Position numbers and translations under genes: made by a program. A stretch of 64,000 bases of DNA from NCBI RefSeq assembly GCF_026340465.1, contig NZ_JAPEPC010000001.1, forward strand, positions 7,207,501 to 7,271,500, in the 5' to 3' direction. The notes below the pieces were generated by a model, which had not been told where the DNA came from, did no database searches, and saw only the letters and a list, made by a program, of their open reading frames with translations. Positions within the stretch are counted from its first letter, which is position 1. Each line of letters begins with the position of its first letter. Origin of the DNA: Streptomyces sp. NBC_01306 (GTDB lineage Bacteria > Actinomycetota > Actinomycetes > Streptomycetales > Streptomycetaceae). Shown one piece after another: positions 50,232 to 58,817 of the stretch.

Positions 50232-51032
50232 GTGCTGACGACCCACTTCGTCCCAGGCGCGCCGAACTGGCTCGACCTCGGCGCCCCCGACATCGACGCG
50301 GCTGTCGCCTTCTACACCGGCGTGTTCGACTGGACCTTCCAGTCGGCGGGCCCCGAAGCCGGCGGCTACGGCTTCCTTCAGAAGGACGGCAGAACGGTCG
50401 GAGCCGTCGGCCCGCTGACGGAGAAGGGCGCGACCGCCGCCTGGACGGTCTACTTCCACACCTCCGACGCCGACGCCACCGGCCGCGCGGTCGAGCAGGC
50501 CGGCGGAACGGTCCGCGTTCCGGCGACGGACGTCTTCACCGCCGGCCGCATGGCGGGCTTCACCGACCCGACCGGCGCCGAGTTCGGCGTCTGGCAGCCG
50601 GGCGACGTACAGGGCCTGGAAACCGTCATGGAGCCGGACGCGATGTGCTGGACGGAGCTGCACTCCACCGACGCGGCAGCGGCGAAGACCTTCTACCGTG
50701 CGGTCTTCTCCTGGGACTACCAGGACATGTCCATGGGGGACGGCATGGTCTACACCGTCGTGTCCGCGGCCGGCGGCGGCAAGGGCGACGACACCAGCCA
50801 CGGCGGCATCATGCAGCTCCCGAAGGAGAACATCGAAGCCGGGGCGGGGTCGGAGTGGCACCCGTACTTCGGCGTCGAGGACTGCGATGCCACGTTCGCC
50901 GCGGCCACCGGGGGCGGCGCCACGGTCCTGATGCCGCCGAGCAACGTCGCGGGGGTCGGCCGGCTGGCCATGCTCAAGGACCCGGACGGCGCGGTGTTCG
51001 CGCTGATCAAGGGCGATCCTTCGATGACCTGA
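50232..51032 (+). CDS. VOC-family protein with two glyoxalase-like domains
   Basis: A 266-residue cytosolic protein with two vicinal-oxygen-chelate domains (about 8-125 and 137-262): PNWLDLGAPDIDAAVAFYTGVFDW in the first, CWTELHSTDAAAAKTFYRAVFSW in the second, each closed by a F/LKDPDGA-type strand (FTDPTGAEFGVW, LKDPDGAVFALI). This architecture occurs in antibiotic- and stress-related proteins; activity is unknown. GTG start at 50232 after GGAGG. Its stop codon opens a 10-bp tandem repeat. Confidence 0.8.
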   Translation: MLTTHFVPGAPNWLDLGAPDIDAAVAFYTGVFDWTFQSAGPEAGGYGFLQKDGRTVGAVGPLTEKGATAAWTVYFHTSDADATGRAVEQAGGTVRVPATDVFTAGRMAGFTDPTGAEFGVWQPGDVQGLETVMEPDAMCWTELHSTDAAAAKTFYRAVFSWDYQDMSMGDGMVYTVVSAAGGGKGDDTSHGGIMQLPKENIEAGAGSEWHPYFGVEDCDATFAAATGGGATVLMPPSNVAGVGRLAMLKDPDGAVFALIKGDPSMT

Positions 51033-52632
51033 GCCGGACTGAGCCGGACTGAGCCGGACTGAGCCGGACTGAGCCTGCGGCGATCCGAGCGGGCGATGGC
51101 CTGAGCGCGTGCACGGGGATGGGGTTCCGCCCGTGCACGCGCACCGTGCGAGAAGGCCCGCCCTCACCCGGCGGGAGCCGCGTTGAGCAGGTCGAGCTGC
51201 TCTGCTGGCAGCCGTAGTCCGGCGTGCCGGCCCACGGGCCGTTCCAGTGCGGCCCGTACATGTCGAGCGCGTTGCGGTCCTTGCTGTGGGCGGCGTCCGC
51301 CCACCGGTTCAGCGGTGTGCTGTACGGGTGGTCCGACAGCTCTCCGTTGAGCTTGCCGAGCCCCCGGACGTAGGCCCCCTTGAAGGACGGACCGTCACCG
51401 GTGCAGCCGTCGGACTCACCGGGCTCACTCAGCACTCCGTCGGTCTCCAGCCGGGTGGTGGAGGCATCGGCCAGGGTCCGCGCGGTGTCCAGGAGCGCGC
51501 TGTCGCCGGTGGCCCGGTGCAGCTCGGTCAGTCCGCCGAGGATCACGCCCTGGTTGTATGTCCAGGTCTGCTGGCCGTTGTTGGAGCAGTCGTCGTTCAG
51601 ACCGTCGTTGATCAGGTGGTCCGAGTTGATCATGCCGCTGGCGCTGAACCACGACCACTCGTTCTTCGCCCGGTCCAGATAGGCGGAGTCGCCCGCGATC
51701 CGGTTGTGCAGGGCGGCGTTGAGCTGGAGGAACAGCTCGTTGGTGATCGCGTTCTTGTAGGTCTTGTTCTCGTTCCACAGGACCCCGCCGCCACAGGTGT
51801 CCGTCCAGTTGGCGAACATGTGGTCGGCGTCGGCGCGTGCGGTGGTCAGGTAGCGGCTGTCGCCGGTCAGGTCGTACGCGGCGACCCAGGCCAGCCCCCA
51901 CCAGCCGGTGTCGTCGAGATAGTCGTTGGTGAAGTTGCCGCCCTGCGCGCCGATGTTCTTGTCGTAGGTGCTGGAGACGGCGTACTTGTAGCTGGGCATC
52001 CCGCTGGTGCGGATGTTGTCGATGACGGCCGTCAGCGCGTTGGCGCTGGTCCACCAGCCGTTGCCGCCGAACAGGCCGGTGTTCCGGTCGAACGACATCA
52101 TCAGCGCGGTCGCGGCGGCGGTGCTCCTGCTGCCCGCGTTCCAGTCCGTGCGCGCCCACCCGGTGCAGGCGATCTCGGCCCGGTCCCCGGCCTTTCCGCA
52201 GGCCCGGAGTGCGCCGACGCCGGCCGAGTTCCAGTCGTCGACGTTGTACATCTGGGTGCGCCAGCCGCCTGCTCCCGCAGGGGTCCTGGTGTCGCCCAGC
52301 TTGCTGCCCGACGACCAGGTCCTGCCCCCGTCGAAGGAGCGGTCCAGCCAGACCTCGTCACCCGCACTGCCGTTGTCGATGGAGGCCCAGCCCATGACAT
52401 CGTTGTCATCGATATGCAGAGCGATGGTGCGCGAGTAGATCGAGGTGGTGACCGGCGTTCGGTCCTTCGTCGCCGCGGCGGGATCCCGGGCGTCGCAGTA
52501 CTTGTTGCAGATCGCTCCCTGGGCGTCGGCGGAAGCGGTCCGCGGGCCGGCGGAGGCAGCCTGCGGCAAGAAGCCGAGAAGCAGGCACGACAGTGCGGCG
52601 AGCAGGGTCAGCCGTCTGGGTGTGGGGGACAT
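51007..52632 (-). CDS. secreted GH76 alpha-1,6-mannanase-like protein, 3' end frameshifted
   Basis: A 541-residue exported protein as it stands. Residues 1-28 are a Sec signal peptide. An N-terminal module (about 40-115) includes an Asp-box-like SFDGGRTWSSG. The GH76 (alpha/alpha)6 catalytic domain has the diagnostic Asp pair in YLDDTGWWGLAW (about 240). It likely attacks alpha-1,6-mannan. Odd: after YGCQQS (about 51200) the frame runs 57 residues into repeats and overlaps the convergent VOC gene. In the neighbouring frame the DNA reads QLDLLNAAPAG and stops at 51164, a typical GH76 end. A one-base deletion near 51195-51210 is inferred. Confidence 0.8.
   Translation of the reverse strand: MSPTPRRLTLLAALSCLLLGFLPQAASAGPRTASADAQGAICNKYCDARDPAAATKDRTPVTTSIYSRTIALHIDDNDVMGWASIDNGSAGDEVWLDRSFDGGRTWSSGSKLGDTRTPAGAGGWRTQMYNVDDWNSAGVGALRACGKAGDRAEIACTGWARTDWNAGSRSTAAATALMMSFDRNTGLFGGNGWWTSANALTAVIDNIRTSGMPSYKYAVSSTYDKNIGAQGGNFTNDYLDDTGWWGLAWVAAYDLTGDSRYLTTARADADHMFANWTDTCGGGVLWNENKTYKNAITNELFLQLNAALHNRIAGDSAYLDRAKNEWSWFSASGMINSDHLINDGLNDDCSNNGQQTWTYNQGVILGGLTELHRATGDSALLDTARTLADASTTRLETDGVLSEPGESDGCTGDGPSFKGAYVRGLGKLNGELSDHPYSTPLNRWADAAHSKDRNALDMYGPHWNGPWAGTPDYGCQQSSSTCSTRLPPGEGGPSRTVRVHGRNPIPVHALRPSPARIAAGSVRLSPAQSGSVRLRSSKDRP
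51031..51074. repeat. four tandem copies of GAGCCGGACT
   Basis: Exact 10-bp units at 51031-51040, 51041-51050, 51051-51060 and 51061-51070, plus a partial GAGC. The array starts inside the stop codon of the VOC gene. Confidence 0.95.
51105..51142 (-). terminator. terminator for the GH76 gene (original end)
   Basis: Perfect 13-bp stem GCGCGTGCACGGG (51105-51117) and CCCGTGCACGCGC (51130-51142). On the minus strand it begins 21 bp after the inferred original stop at 51164, but it now lies inside the read-through frame. Confidence 0.8.
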
Positions 52633-52929
52633 GTGGGCCTTCCGGTGCGGGGTGGGGGACCGTCAGGGCGGCGCCCGGAGCGGGCGGGCGAACAAGGTAT
52701 CAGGTTCATGCCAAGAGTGGACCCGCGCCGCGCGACGGCTCCGCGGACGGCTGCTGCGTTTGCGGGGGTGTGTCACTCGCGCCGAGAATCGGACGCAGTA
52801 CGGACCGGCCCTGTCCGGGGCGCCGAGGCTGCGAACGCGGCCGGCCGTGTCCGCGCCCCGCCACGGCAGGGTGCGTGCACAACCGGCGGCGAGAACCGGC
52901 GCGATCCGCGCCGAGAACGGAGCACGGCC

Positions 52930-53793
52930 ATGAAGCCGATCGTCACCGTGGGCCTGGACAGCAGGGCCGAGTCGCTCGCCACGGCCCGCTGGGCCGCGCG
53001 CGAGGCACAGTCGCGCGGCGCGGGGCTGCGCATCCTGCACGCACGGGCGGGGCGCCCCGACGGTCCTGACCGGCCGGCGAACGGGGGAGGTCAGGACGGC
53101 CTGCCCCGGTGGATCATGGAGCGGGCGCGGATCGTCGTGGACGAGCGCTGTCCGGGGCTGCCCGTCACCGAGGAGCTGACGGAAGGCGACCCGGTGGCGT
53201 CGCTGCTGGAGGCGGCGGGCGATTCGCAGGTCGTGGTGCTCGGCTCCCGGGACATGGCGCCACTGGCCAGTTACTACCTGGGCGACATCGGCCTGCAGGT
53301 GGTGGCACGCGCCGACGCGCCCGTCGTCCTCGTCCGGGCGCGGGAAGCCACCGGCCCGGTGGCGGAGGACGGCGCCGTGGTGCTGGGTCTTTCACTGCAC
53401 GGGCCGTGCGAGGAGCTGTGCGAGTTCGCCTTCGCCACGGCGGCCAGGCGCGGCGTCATGCTGCGGGCCGTGCACGGCAGAAGCCTTCCGGAGCACGCGT
53501 ACACCCGGAGCGGAGTCGATTCGCGGGTCTCCGGGCGAACGACCGAGCGCGCCCAGTCGGAGCTCGGCGAGGCGCTGCGGCCCTGGCGGGAGAAGTTCCC
53601 GCAGGTCCGCACGGCCGACCGGGTACGCACGGAGAGCCCGGCCCACGCCGTCGTACGGGGTGCGACAGGCGCGGGGCTGCTCGTCGTGGGGCGCCGCAGG
53701 AGGGGGCCCGCGCTGTCGCCGCCCGTCGGCCACGTCCTGTCCTCGGCCGTGCACCACGCGCCGTGCCCGGTGGCAGTCGTCCCGCACGGCTGA
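52930..53793 (+). CDS. universal stress protein with two Usp domains
   Basis: A 287-residue cytosolic protein with tandem Usp domains (about 1-138 and 148-287). The first opens PIVTVGLDSRAESLATARWAARE and contains VVVLGSRDMAPLASYYLG; the second ends LLVVGRRRRGPALSPPVGHV and HAPCPVAVVP, with a G-x2-G-x9-G-like ATP loop. Such proteins belong to dormancy or hypoxia regulons in actinobacteria. It lies just upstream of the phosphoketolase gene on the same strand (155 bp gap). Confidence 0.85.
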   Translation: MKPIVTVGLDSRAESLATARWAAREAQSRGAGLRILHARAGRPDGPDRPANGGGQDGLPRWIMERARIVVDERCPGLPVTEELTEGDPVASLLEAAGDSQVVVLGSRDMAPLASYYLGDIGLQVVARADAPVVLVRAREATGPVAEDGAVVLGLSLHGPCEELCEFAFATAARRGVMLRAVHGRSLPEHAYTRSGVDSRVSGRTTERAQSELGEALRPWREKFPQVRTADRVRTESPAHAVVRGATGAGLLVVGRRRRGPALSPPVGHVLSSAVHHAPCPVAVVPHG

Positions 53794-53805
53794 AGCGAAC
53801 ACGAC

Positions 53806-53913
53806 CGGACAGGCACCACTGAACAGGCACCACCGAGCACCCGCGGTCCAGCAGGCACCGAGCAAAACTGAGCAGGCACCGAGCAGGAACTGAGCAGGAA
53901 CCGAGCAGGCACA
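53806..53913. repeat. degenerate GAGCAGGCACC-type repeats
   Basis: About eight imperfect 10-12-bp copies of GAGCAGGCACC or GAGCAGGAACC fill the gap between the Usp and phosphoketolase genes. No promoter motif is evident within them. Confidence 0.75.
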
Positions 53914-53948
53914 GCCCGGCAGTGATGACCCAGGAGGCAGCGAGCGCC

Positions 53949-56348
53949 ATGCGCGAGACCAGTACGGAAGCACCGGCCGCGGTCACCGACGAGGAACTCG
54001 CGTCATTGGTCGCCCACTGGCGGGCCGCCAACTACCTGGCGGTCGGCCAGATCTACCTCCTGGACAATCCGCTGCTCGCCGAGCCGCTGCGGCCGGAACA
54101 CATCAAACCCCGGCTGCTCGGCCACTGGGGCACCTCGCCCGGACTGAACCTGGTCCACACGCACCTGAACCGCGTCGCCAAGGCGCGCGGCCAGGACACG
54201 GTGTGCGTCTGGGGGCCCGGACACGGCGGCCCGGCCGTACTGGCCAACTCGTGGCTGGAGGGCAGTTACTCCGAGACGTACCCGGACATCGGCCGGGACG
54301 CCGCGGGGATGGCCCGGCTCTTCCGCCAGTTCTCCTTCCCCGGCGGCGTGCCCAGCCATGTCGCGCCCGAGACACCGGGCTCGATCCACGAGGGCGGGGA
54401 GCTGGGCTACTCGCTCTCCCACGCGTACGGCGCGGCTTTCGACAACCCGGACCTGCTGGTCGCCTGTGTCATCGGTGACGGCGAGGCGGAGACCGGCCCG
54501 CTCGCGGCGTCATGGCACTCCAACAAGTTCCTCGACCCGGTGTACGACGGCGCCGTCCTGCCGGTCCTGCACCTGAACGGATACAAGATCGCCAATCCGG
54601 CGGTGCTGGCGCGCATTCCCGAAGCGGAGCTGGACGAACTGCTCCGCGGGTACGGCCATGACGTCCTGCACGTCACCGGCGCCGATCCGGACAGCGTGCA
54701 CCGGGCCATGGCCGAGGCGATGGACACCGCACTGGACCGCATCGGCCTCATCCAGCGAGCCGCCCGCGAGGAGGGCAGCACCGCGCGCCCGCGCTGGCCC
54801 ATGATCGTGCTGCGTACGCCCAAGGGCTGGACCGGCCCCGTGAGCGTCGACGGCCTGCCGGTCGAGAGCACCTGGCGGGCCCACCAGGTCCCGCTGCCCG
54901 CTGTCCGCGAGAACCCGGAACATCTCAGGCAGCTGGAGATGTGGCTGCGCTCCTACCGGCCGGAGGACCTCTTCGACCCCGCGGGGCGGCCCCGCGCCGA
55001 GGTCCTGGCCTGTATCCCCGACGGGCCCCTGCGCCTCGGCGCCAACCCGCACACCAACGGCGGGCTGCACCTGCTCGACCTGCCCGTACCGCCCCTGGAG
55101 GAGTACGCCGTGGACGTCGCACGGCCCGGCGCGACCCTGCACGAACCGACCCGCGTACTCGGCGGTCTGCTGGAGGCGGTCATGGCGGCCACCGCGGAGC
55201 GCCGCGACTTCCGCGTGGTGGGACCGGACGAAACCGCCTCCAACCGGCTCCAGGCTCTGTACGGCGCCACCGGAAAGGCCTGGCAGGCGGAGACGCTCGG
55301 CGTCGACGAGCACCTGGACCGGCACGGCCGGGTGCTGGAGATCCTCTCCGAACACACCTGTCAGGGCTGGCTGGAGGGCTACCTCCTCACCGGGCGGCAC
55401 GGGCTCTTCTCCTGCTACGAAGCCTTCGTCCACATCGTCGACTCGATGGTCAACCAGCACATCAAGTGGCTGAAGGTGTCCCGCACCCTGCCCTGGCGCC
55501 GCCCCATCGCCTCGCTCAACTACCTGCTGACCTCGCACGTCTGGCGCCAGGACCACAACGGCTTCTCCCACCAGGACCCCGGCTTCGTCGACCACGTACT
55601 CAACAAGTCCCCGGAAGTCGTACGTGTCTACCTCCCGCCGGATGCCAACACCCTGCTCTGCGTCGCCGAACACGTCCTGCACAGCCGCGACTACGTGAAT
55701 GTCGTCGTGGCGGGCAAGCAGCCCTGCTTCGACTGGCTCACTCTCGACGAGGCGCGTGCTCACTGTGCGCGCGGAGCCGGGGTCTGGGAGTGGGCAGGTA
55801 CTGAGCGGGAGGGCGAGGAGCCCGATGTCGTGCTGGCCTGCGCGGGCGACGTACCCACCCAGGAGGTGCTGGCCGCCGCCCTGTTGATCCGCCGTCACCT
55901 GCCGGGCCTCGCGGTGCGCGTGGTCAACGTGGTCGACCTGGCCCGGCTGCTCCCGGAATCGGATCACCCGCACGGGCTGTCCGGCAGGCAGTACGACGCG
56001 CTCTTCACCCGCGACAAGCCGGTGATCTTCGCGTACCACGGCTATCCGTGGCTGATCCACCGTCTCGCCTACCGCCAGGCCGGTCATGCGAACCTGCACG
56101 TACGCGGCTACAAGGAGTCCGGGACCACGACCACCCCCTTCGACATGGTGGTCCGCAACGACCTGGACCGATACCGGCTGGTCCTGGACGTCATCGACCG
56201 CGTCCCCGGGCTCGCGGTCCGCGCCACCCACGCCCGCCAGACCATGGAGGACGCCCGCCTCAGGCACCACGCGTGGATCCGCGAGCACGGCACCGACCTC
56301 CCCGAGGTGGCCGACTGGACCTGGCAGCCCCTGCCCCTGGGCACCTGA
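53949..56348 (+). CDS. phosphoketolase (xylulose-5-P/fructose-6-P)
   Basis: A 799-residue ThDP enzyme of usual length. N-terminal domain: NYLAVGQIYLLDNPLL, GHWGTSPGLNLVHTHLNR, GPGHGGPAVLANSWLEG; ThDP-Mg motif VIGDGEAETGPLAASWHSNKF. Later blocks: FRVVGPDETASNRL, CQGWLEGYLLTGRHGLF, SHVWRQDHNGFSHQDPGF and HVRGYKESGTTTTPFDM. It splits xylulose-5-phosphate (and often fructose-6-phosphate) into acetyl phosphate plus a shorter sugar phosphate. The ATG at 53949, with AGGAGG upstream, is preferred over GTG 53922 or ATG 53925. Confidence 0.92.
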   Translation: MRETSTEAPAAVTDEELASLVAHWRAANYLAVGQIYLLDNPLLAEPLRPEHIKPRLLGHWGTSPGLNLVHTHLNRVAKARGQDTVCVWGPGHGGPAVLANSWLEGSYSETYPDIGRDAAGMARLFRQFSFPGGVPSHVAPETPGSIHEGGELGYSLSHAYGAAFDNPDLLVACVIGDGEAETGPLAASWHSNKFLDPVYDGAVLPVLHLNGYKIANPAVLARIPEAELDELLRGYGHDVLHVTGADPDSVHRAMAEAMDTALDRIGLIQRAAREEGSTARPRWPMIVLRTPKGWTGPVSVDGLPVESTWRAHQVPLPAVRENPEHLRQLEMWLRSYRPEDLFDPAGRPRAEVLACIPDGPLRLGANPHTNGGLHLLDLPVPPLEEYAVDVARPGATLHEPTRVLGGLLEAVMAATAERRDFRVVGPDETASNRLQALYGATGKAWQAETLGVDEHLDRHGRVLEILSEHTCQGWLEGYLLTGRHGLFSCYEAFVHIVDSMVNQHIKWLKVSRTLPWRRPIASLNYLLTSHVWRQDHNGFSHQDPGFVDHVLNKSPEVVRVYLPPDANTLLCVAEHVLHSRDYVNVVVAGKQPCFDWLTLDEARAHCARGAGVWEWAGTEREGEEPDVVLACAGDVPTQEVLAAALLIRRHLPGLAVRVVNVVDLARLLPESDHPHGLSGRQYDALFTRDKPVIFAYHGYPWLIHRLAYRQAGHANLHVRGYKESGTTTTPFDMVVRNDLDRYRLVLDVIDRVPGLAVRATHARQTMEDARLRHHAWIREHGTDLPEVADWTWQPLPLGT

Positions 56349-56493
56349 GCCACTGCCTCGGACCGGCACCTGGGACATTCCCGCGGATGACGCCGCGTCC
56401 GTGACCCCCGGGCGGCACAATCGGTGGTGCCGTACGAGACCCGCGGTGCCGCCGGGGCCCGTCCGTACAGCCGTTGCGGAAGGGGCCCTTCTG

Positions 56494-56982
56494 ATGACAA
56501 CTCCTCGCGTGCGCCGGGTGGAAGTGCCGCAAGTGGCCCGGACCGCCGGAGAGTTCGCCACGGCCGACTACGCCTCCGCCTTCGAACTGCCCTCCCGGCA
56601 CGCGCGTTCCCGGACACCGGAGCAGTGGGCACGAGCCACCTTCGAGGACGCTCCGGCCGCTGTGCGGTGGATCCTGCTGCGGGGCTGGACTCTCGGCCTC
56701 GGGCTGCGGATGGGGCCGAGGCCGTCGCCGGACCACGTCCTCGGCTGGCTGGTCTCGGAATCCGGCCCCGGATCGGTGACCCTCGACGCGAGTTCGCCCC
56801 TGGTCGCCACCCGCAACGTCGTCGTGGTGAACGGCTCCGGCGTCGTGTGGGTCACCTTCGTGCGCTTCAACCGGCGGGTCTCCCGGCTGGTGTGGTCCGC
56901 GGCCGCGCCCGTCCACCACCTCGCGGTGCCCTATCTCCTCGGCCGGGCCGACCGCACCCGTACGGCTCCCCAGGGCCATTAG
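56494..56982 (+). CDS. DUF2867-family protein
   Basis: A 162-residue protein of the DUF2867 type: DYASAFELPSRHARSRTPEQWARA, then GLRMGPRPSPDHVLGW and VTFVRFNRRVSRLVWSAAAPVHH near the C-terminus. Family function is unknown; some members are fused to SDR domains. It lacks a signal peptide. AAGGGG precedes the ATG at 56494 by about eight bases. Confidence 0.75.
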   Translation: MTTPRVRRVEVPQVARTAGEFATADYASAFELPSRHARSRTPEQWARATFEDAPAAVRWILLRGWTLGLGLRMGPRPSPDHVLGWLVSESGPGSVTLDASSPLVATRNVVVVNGSGVVWVTFVRFNRRVSRLVWSAAAPVHHLAVPYLLGRADRTRTAPQGH

Positions 56983-57007
56983 TCCGGGTCGGGCCGGGCT
57001 CCCGGGC

Positions 57008-57469
57008 TCAGACGTCGGCCCAGACCAGCCGGCCGCCGGCGTCCTGGCAGGTGCCCCAGGCGGCGGCGAGTGCGGTGACGATGAGCAGACCGCGGCCGCG
57101 TTCCGACAGACCGGTCCGGGCGGCGCCGTCCGGCTCGGTCCCGTACTCCGGTGGCCGGCGCTGGGCCGGAATGCCGTCGCCGCCCGCGTCCCACACCTGG
57201 ATCCTTATCCCGGAGCAGGTGCGCCGCAGACAGCAGCGCACCGTCGCGGACCGGGCGCTGTAGCGCACGGAGTTGGTGACGAGTTCGGAGACCAGCAGGA
57301 CGGCGGTCTCGGTCCGCTCCTCCGGCTCGCCCCAGGCCAGCATGGCGTCGCGTACGTGCTGCCGGGAGTCGATGACCCCCTCGGGTATGCGCGGCGTCGA
57401 CCAGCGGTAGGCGGAGTCGTCCCTGTCGTCGGAGTACGCGGCAGAGGCATCACCATCAAATTCAGACAT
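57008..57469 (-). CDS. ATP-binding HATPase_c protein (anti-sigma/RsbW-like)
   Basis: A 153-residue single-domain ATPase of the GHKL type: ETAVLLVSELVTNSVRYS is the N-box, IQVWDAGGDG the G1 box, and ERGRGLLIVTALAAAWG the G2 box. Streptomycetes have many such stand-alone proteins, often beside DUF5753 regulators as here (divergent, 106 bp). The ATG at 57469 lacks a good ribosome site; it may be leaderless or start at a GTG further upstream. The gap between the two genes is unusually AT-rich. Confidence 0.8.
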   Translation of the reverse strand: MSEFDGDASAAYSDDRDDSAYRWSTPRIPEGVIDSRQHVRDAMLAWGEPEERTETAVLLVSELVTNSVRYSARSATVRCCLRRTCSGIRIQVWDAGGDGIPAQRRPPEYGTEPDGAARTGLSERGRGLLIVTALAAAWGTCQDAGGRLVWADV

Positions 57470-57575
57470 ATATGCACTATCAACATATTCGGCATACTCT
57501 GCAACTGTCAGAGTGTGAATCACACAGAATGTGACACGACGGCTGCCCGGATTCACCGCGAAGGAGATGGACGCC

Positions 57576-58421
57576 GTGAGAGCCCGCTCAGGCCCGACCC
57601 TGGAGCACCGTGTCGTCGCGGAACAGCTCCGCCTGGCCCGTGAGCGGGCCGGTTGCGGCCTCGCGGCGGTCGCCGCCGCGCTGGACCTGTCCGAGGCCAC
57701 CGTGCGGCGCATCGAGCGGGCGGAGACCGCTCTGGATGCCGGGCAGGTCCGGGATCTCCTGAAGTACTACAAGCACCCCGAGGCCGACGCCCGGCGGATC
57801 AGGGCCAGCCTGGCCAGGGCGAACGAGCCCGGATGGTGGCACCGCTGGCGTGACGTCCTGCCCGCCTGGCAGCGGGACGTCCTCGGTATCGAGTCGTCGG
57901 CCGGGGTGATCCGGATGTGGCACCCCGCGCTGGTCCCCGACCTGCTGCGGACCGCCGATTACGCCGCCGCCGTCGAGGCGGTCCGGCACCCACAGGCGCC
58001 GCCCGCCGTACGGGCCCGGCGCACGGAGTTCCTCCGGGCCCGGCAGGAGCGGTTGCGCGAACGGGGCGCGGTCCTGTGGGGGCTGATTCCGGAAGCCGCC
58101 CTCTGTACGTGTGTCGGCTCCCCGGATGTCATGCGGGAGCAGCTGGACGCCTTGCGGCTCGCGACCGCCCACCCGAACATCACCCTGCAGGTCATGCCTC
58201 TGACGGCCGGGCCGCACGCGCTGACCGGAGCCCCGCCGCTGGAGCTGCTGCGCCTCCCGGTGCCGGAGGTCCCGGACCACGCCGTCGTCGGAGGTCCGGG
58301 CGGCGAGGCCACCCTCACCCATGACCGCGACACTGTCTCCGCGTACCGGATGCTGATGGACTCCGCCTGCGGCGCGGCACCGGCAGCAGGCGCCGAGCTG
58401 CCCGCCCTGTACCGGTGGTGA
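57576..58421 (+). CDS. helix-turn-helix (XRE) regulator with DUF5753 domain
   Basis: A 281-residue regulator: HTH at about 8-70 (VVAEQLRLARERAGCGLAAVAAALDLSEATVRRIE) and a DUF5753 domain to the end (WWHRWRDVLPAWQRDVLGIESSA, LVPDLLRTADYA, LPVPEVPDHAVV, LTHDRDTVSAYRMLMD). These regulate development or antibiotic genes in streptomycetes, commonly with a DUF397 gene, which is missing here. The GTG at 57576 with AAGGAG nine bases upstream is preferred to the ATG at 57567 overlapping that site. Confidence 0.82.
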   Translation: MRARSGPTLEHRVVAEQLRLARERAGCGLAAVAAALDLSEATVRRIERAETALDAGQVRDLLKYYKHPEADARRIRASLARANEPGWWHRWRDVLPAWQRDVLGIESSAGVIRMWHPALVPDLLRTADYAAAVEAVRHPQAPPAVRARRTEFLRARQERLRERGAVLWGLIPEAALCTCVGSPDVMREQLDALRLATAHPNITLQVMPLTAGPHALTGAPPLELLRLPVPEVPDHAVVGGPGGEATLTHDRDTVSAYRMLMDSACGAAPAAGAELPALYRW

Positions 58422-58817
58422 GCTCAGCCCGGCGCCCGGATGTCGCCGGATGCAAGGATTTGATGACACCTGGTGTCCGGCGTGGCCGAGGTCGACCGAG
58501 GCAGGCGAAGGTCAGTCGAGGTGGCTGAAAACAGGCCTGAGGATACGCAGGGCGACCATACGATCTCGCTAAGTCGCCCGGTAGGCGGACGATGTACGTC
58601 CAGTTACATGTAGTGCGGGGTGAAAGCCTGTCAGAGTGGCTACGGGCGAAGCCGGTACGGGTCCTCAAGCCGTGGTCGCCGTATCGGCCTGTTGCACCGT
58701 GACACCAATCGTGAGGCCGCGGCTTTACCCCATTCGAGAAGCGGTTCCCAGCCAGTTCGAAGCCGTTGCAGAAGCTGATACAGAAGCCGATTCCAGAAGC
58801 CGATTCAAAGGTTCTTC
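58422..58817. other. 396-bp gene-free stretch before the conservon
   Basis: No convincing gene or terminator was found. Near its right end three imperfect copies of CAGAAGCYGATTC (58767-58804) repeat in tandem just before cvnA. A promoter for the conservon must lie here, but no clear -35/-10 pair is recognisable. Confidence 0.5.

Noticed and set aside
51007..51160. Authentic C-terminal domain of the GH76 protein
   Set aside because: The tail is encoded by a tandem repeat and a terminator hairpin and overlaps the opposite gene; the other frame gives a natural end.
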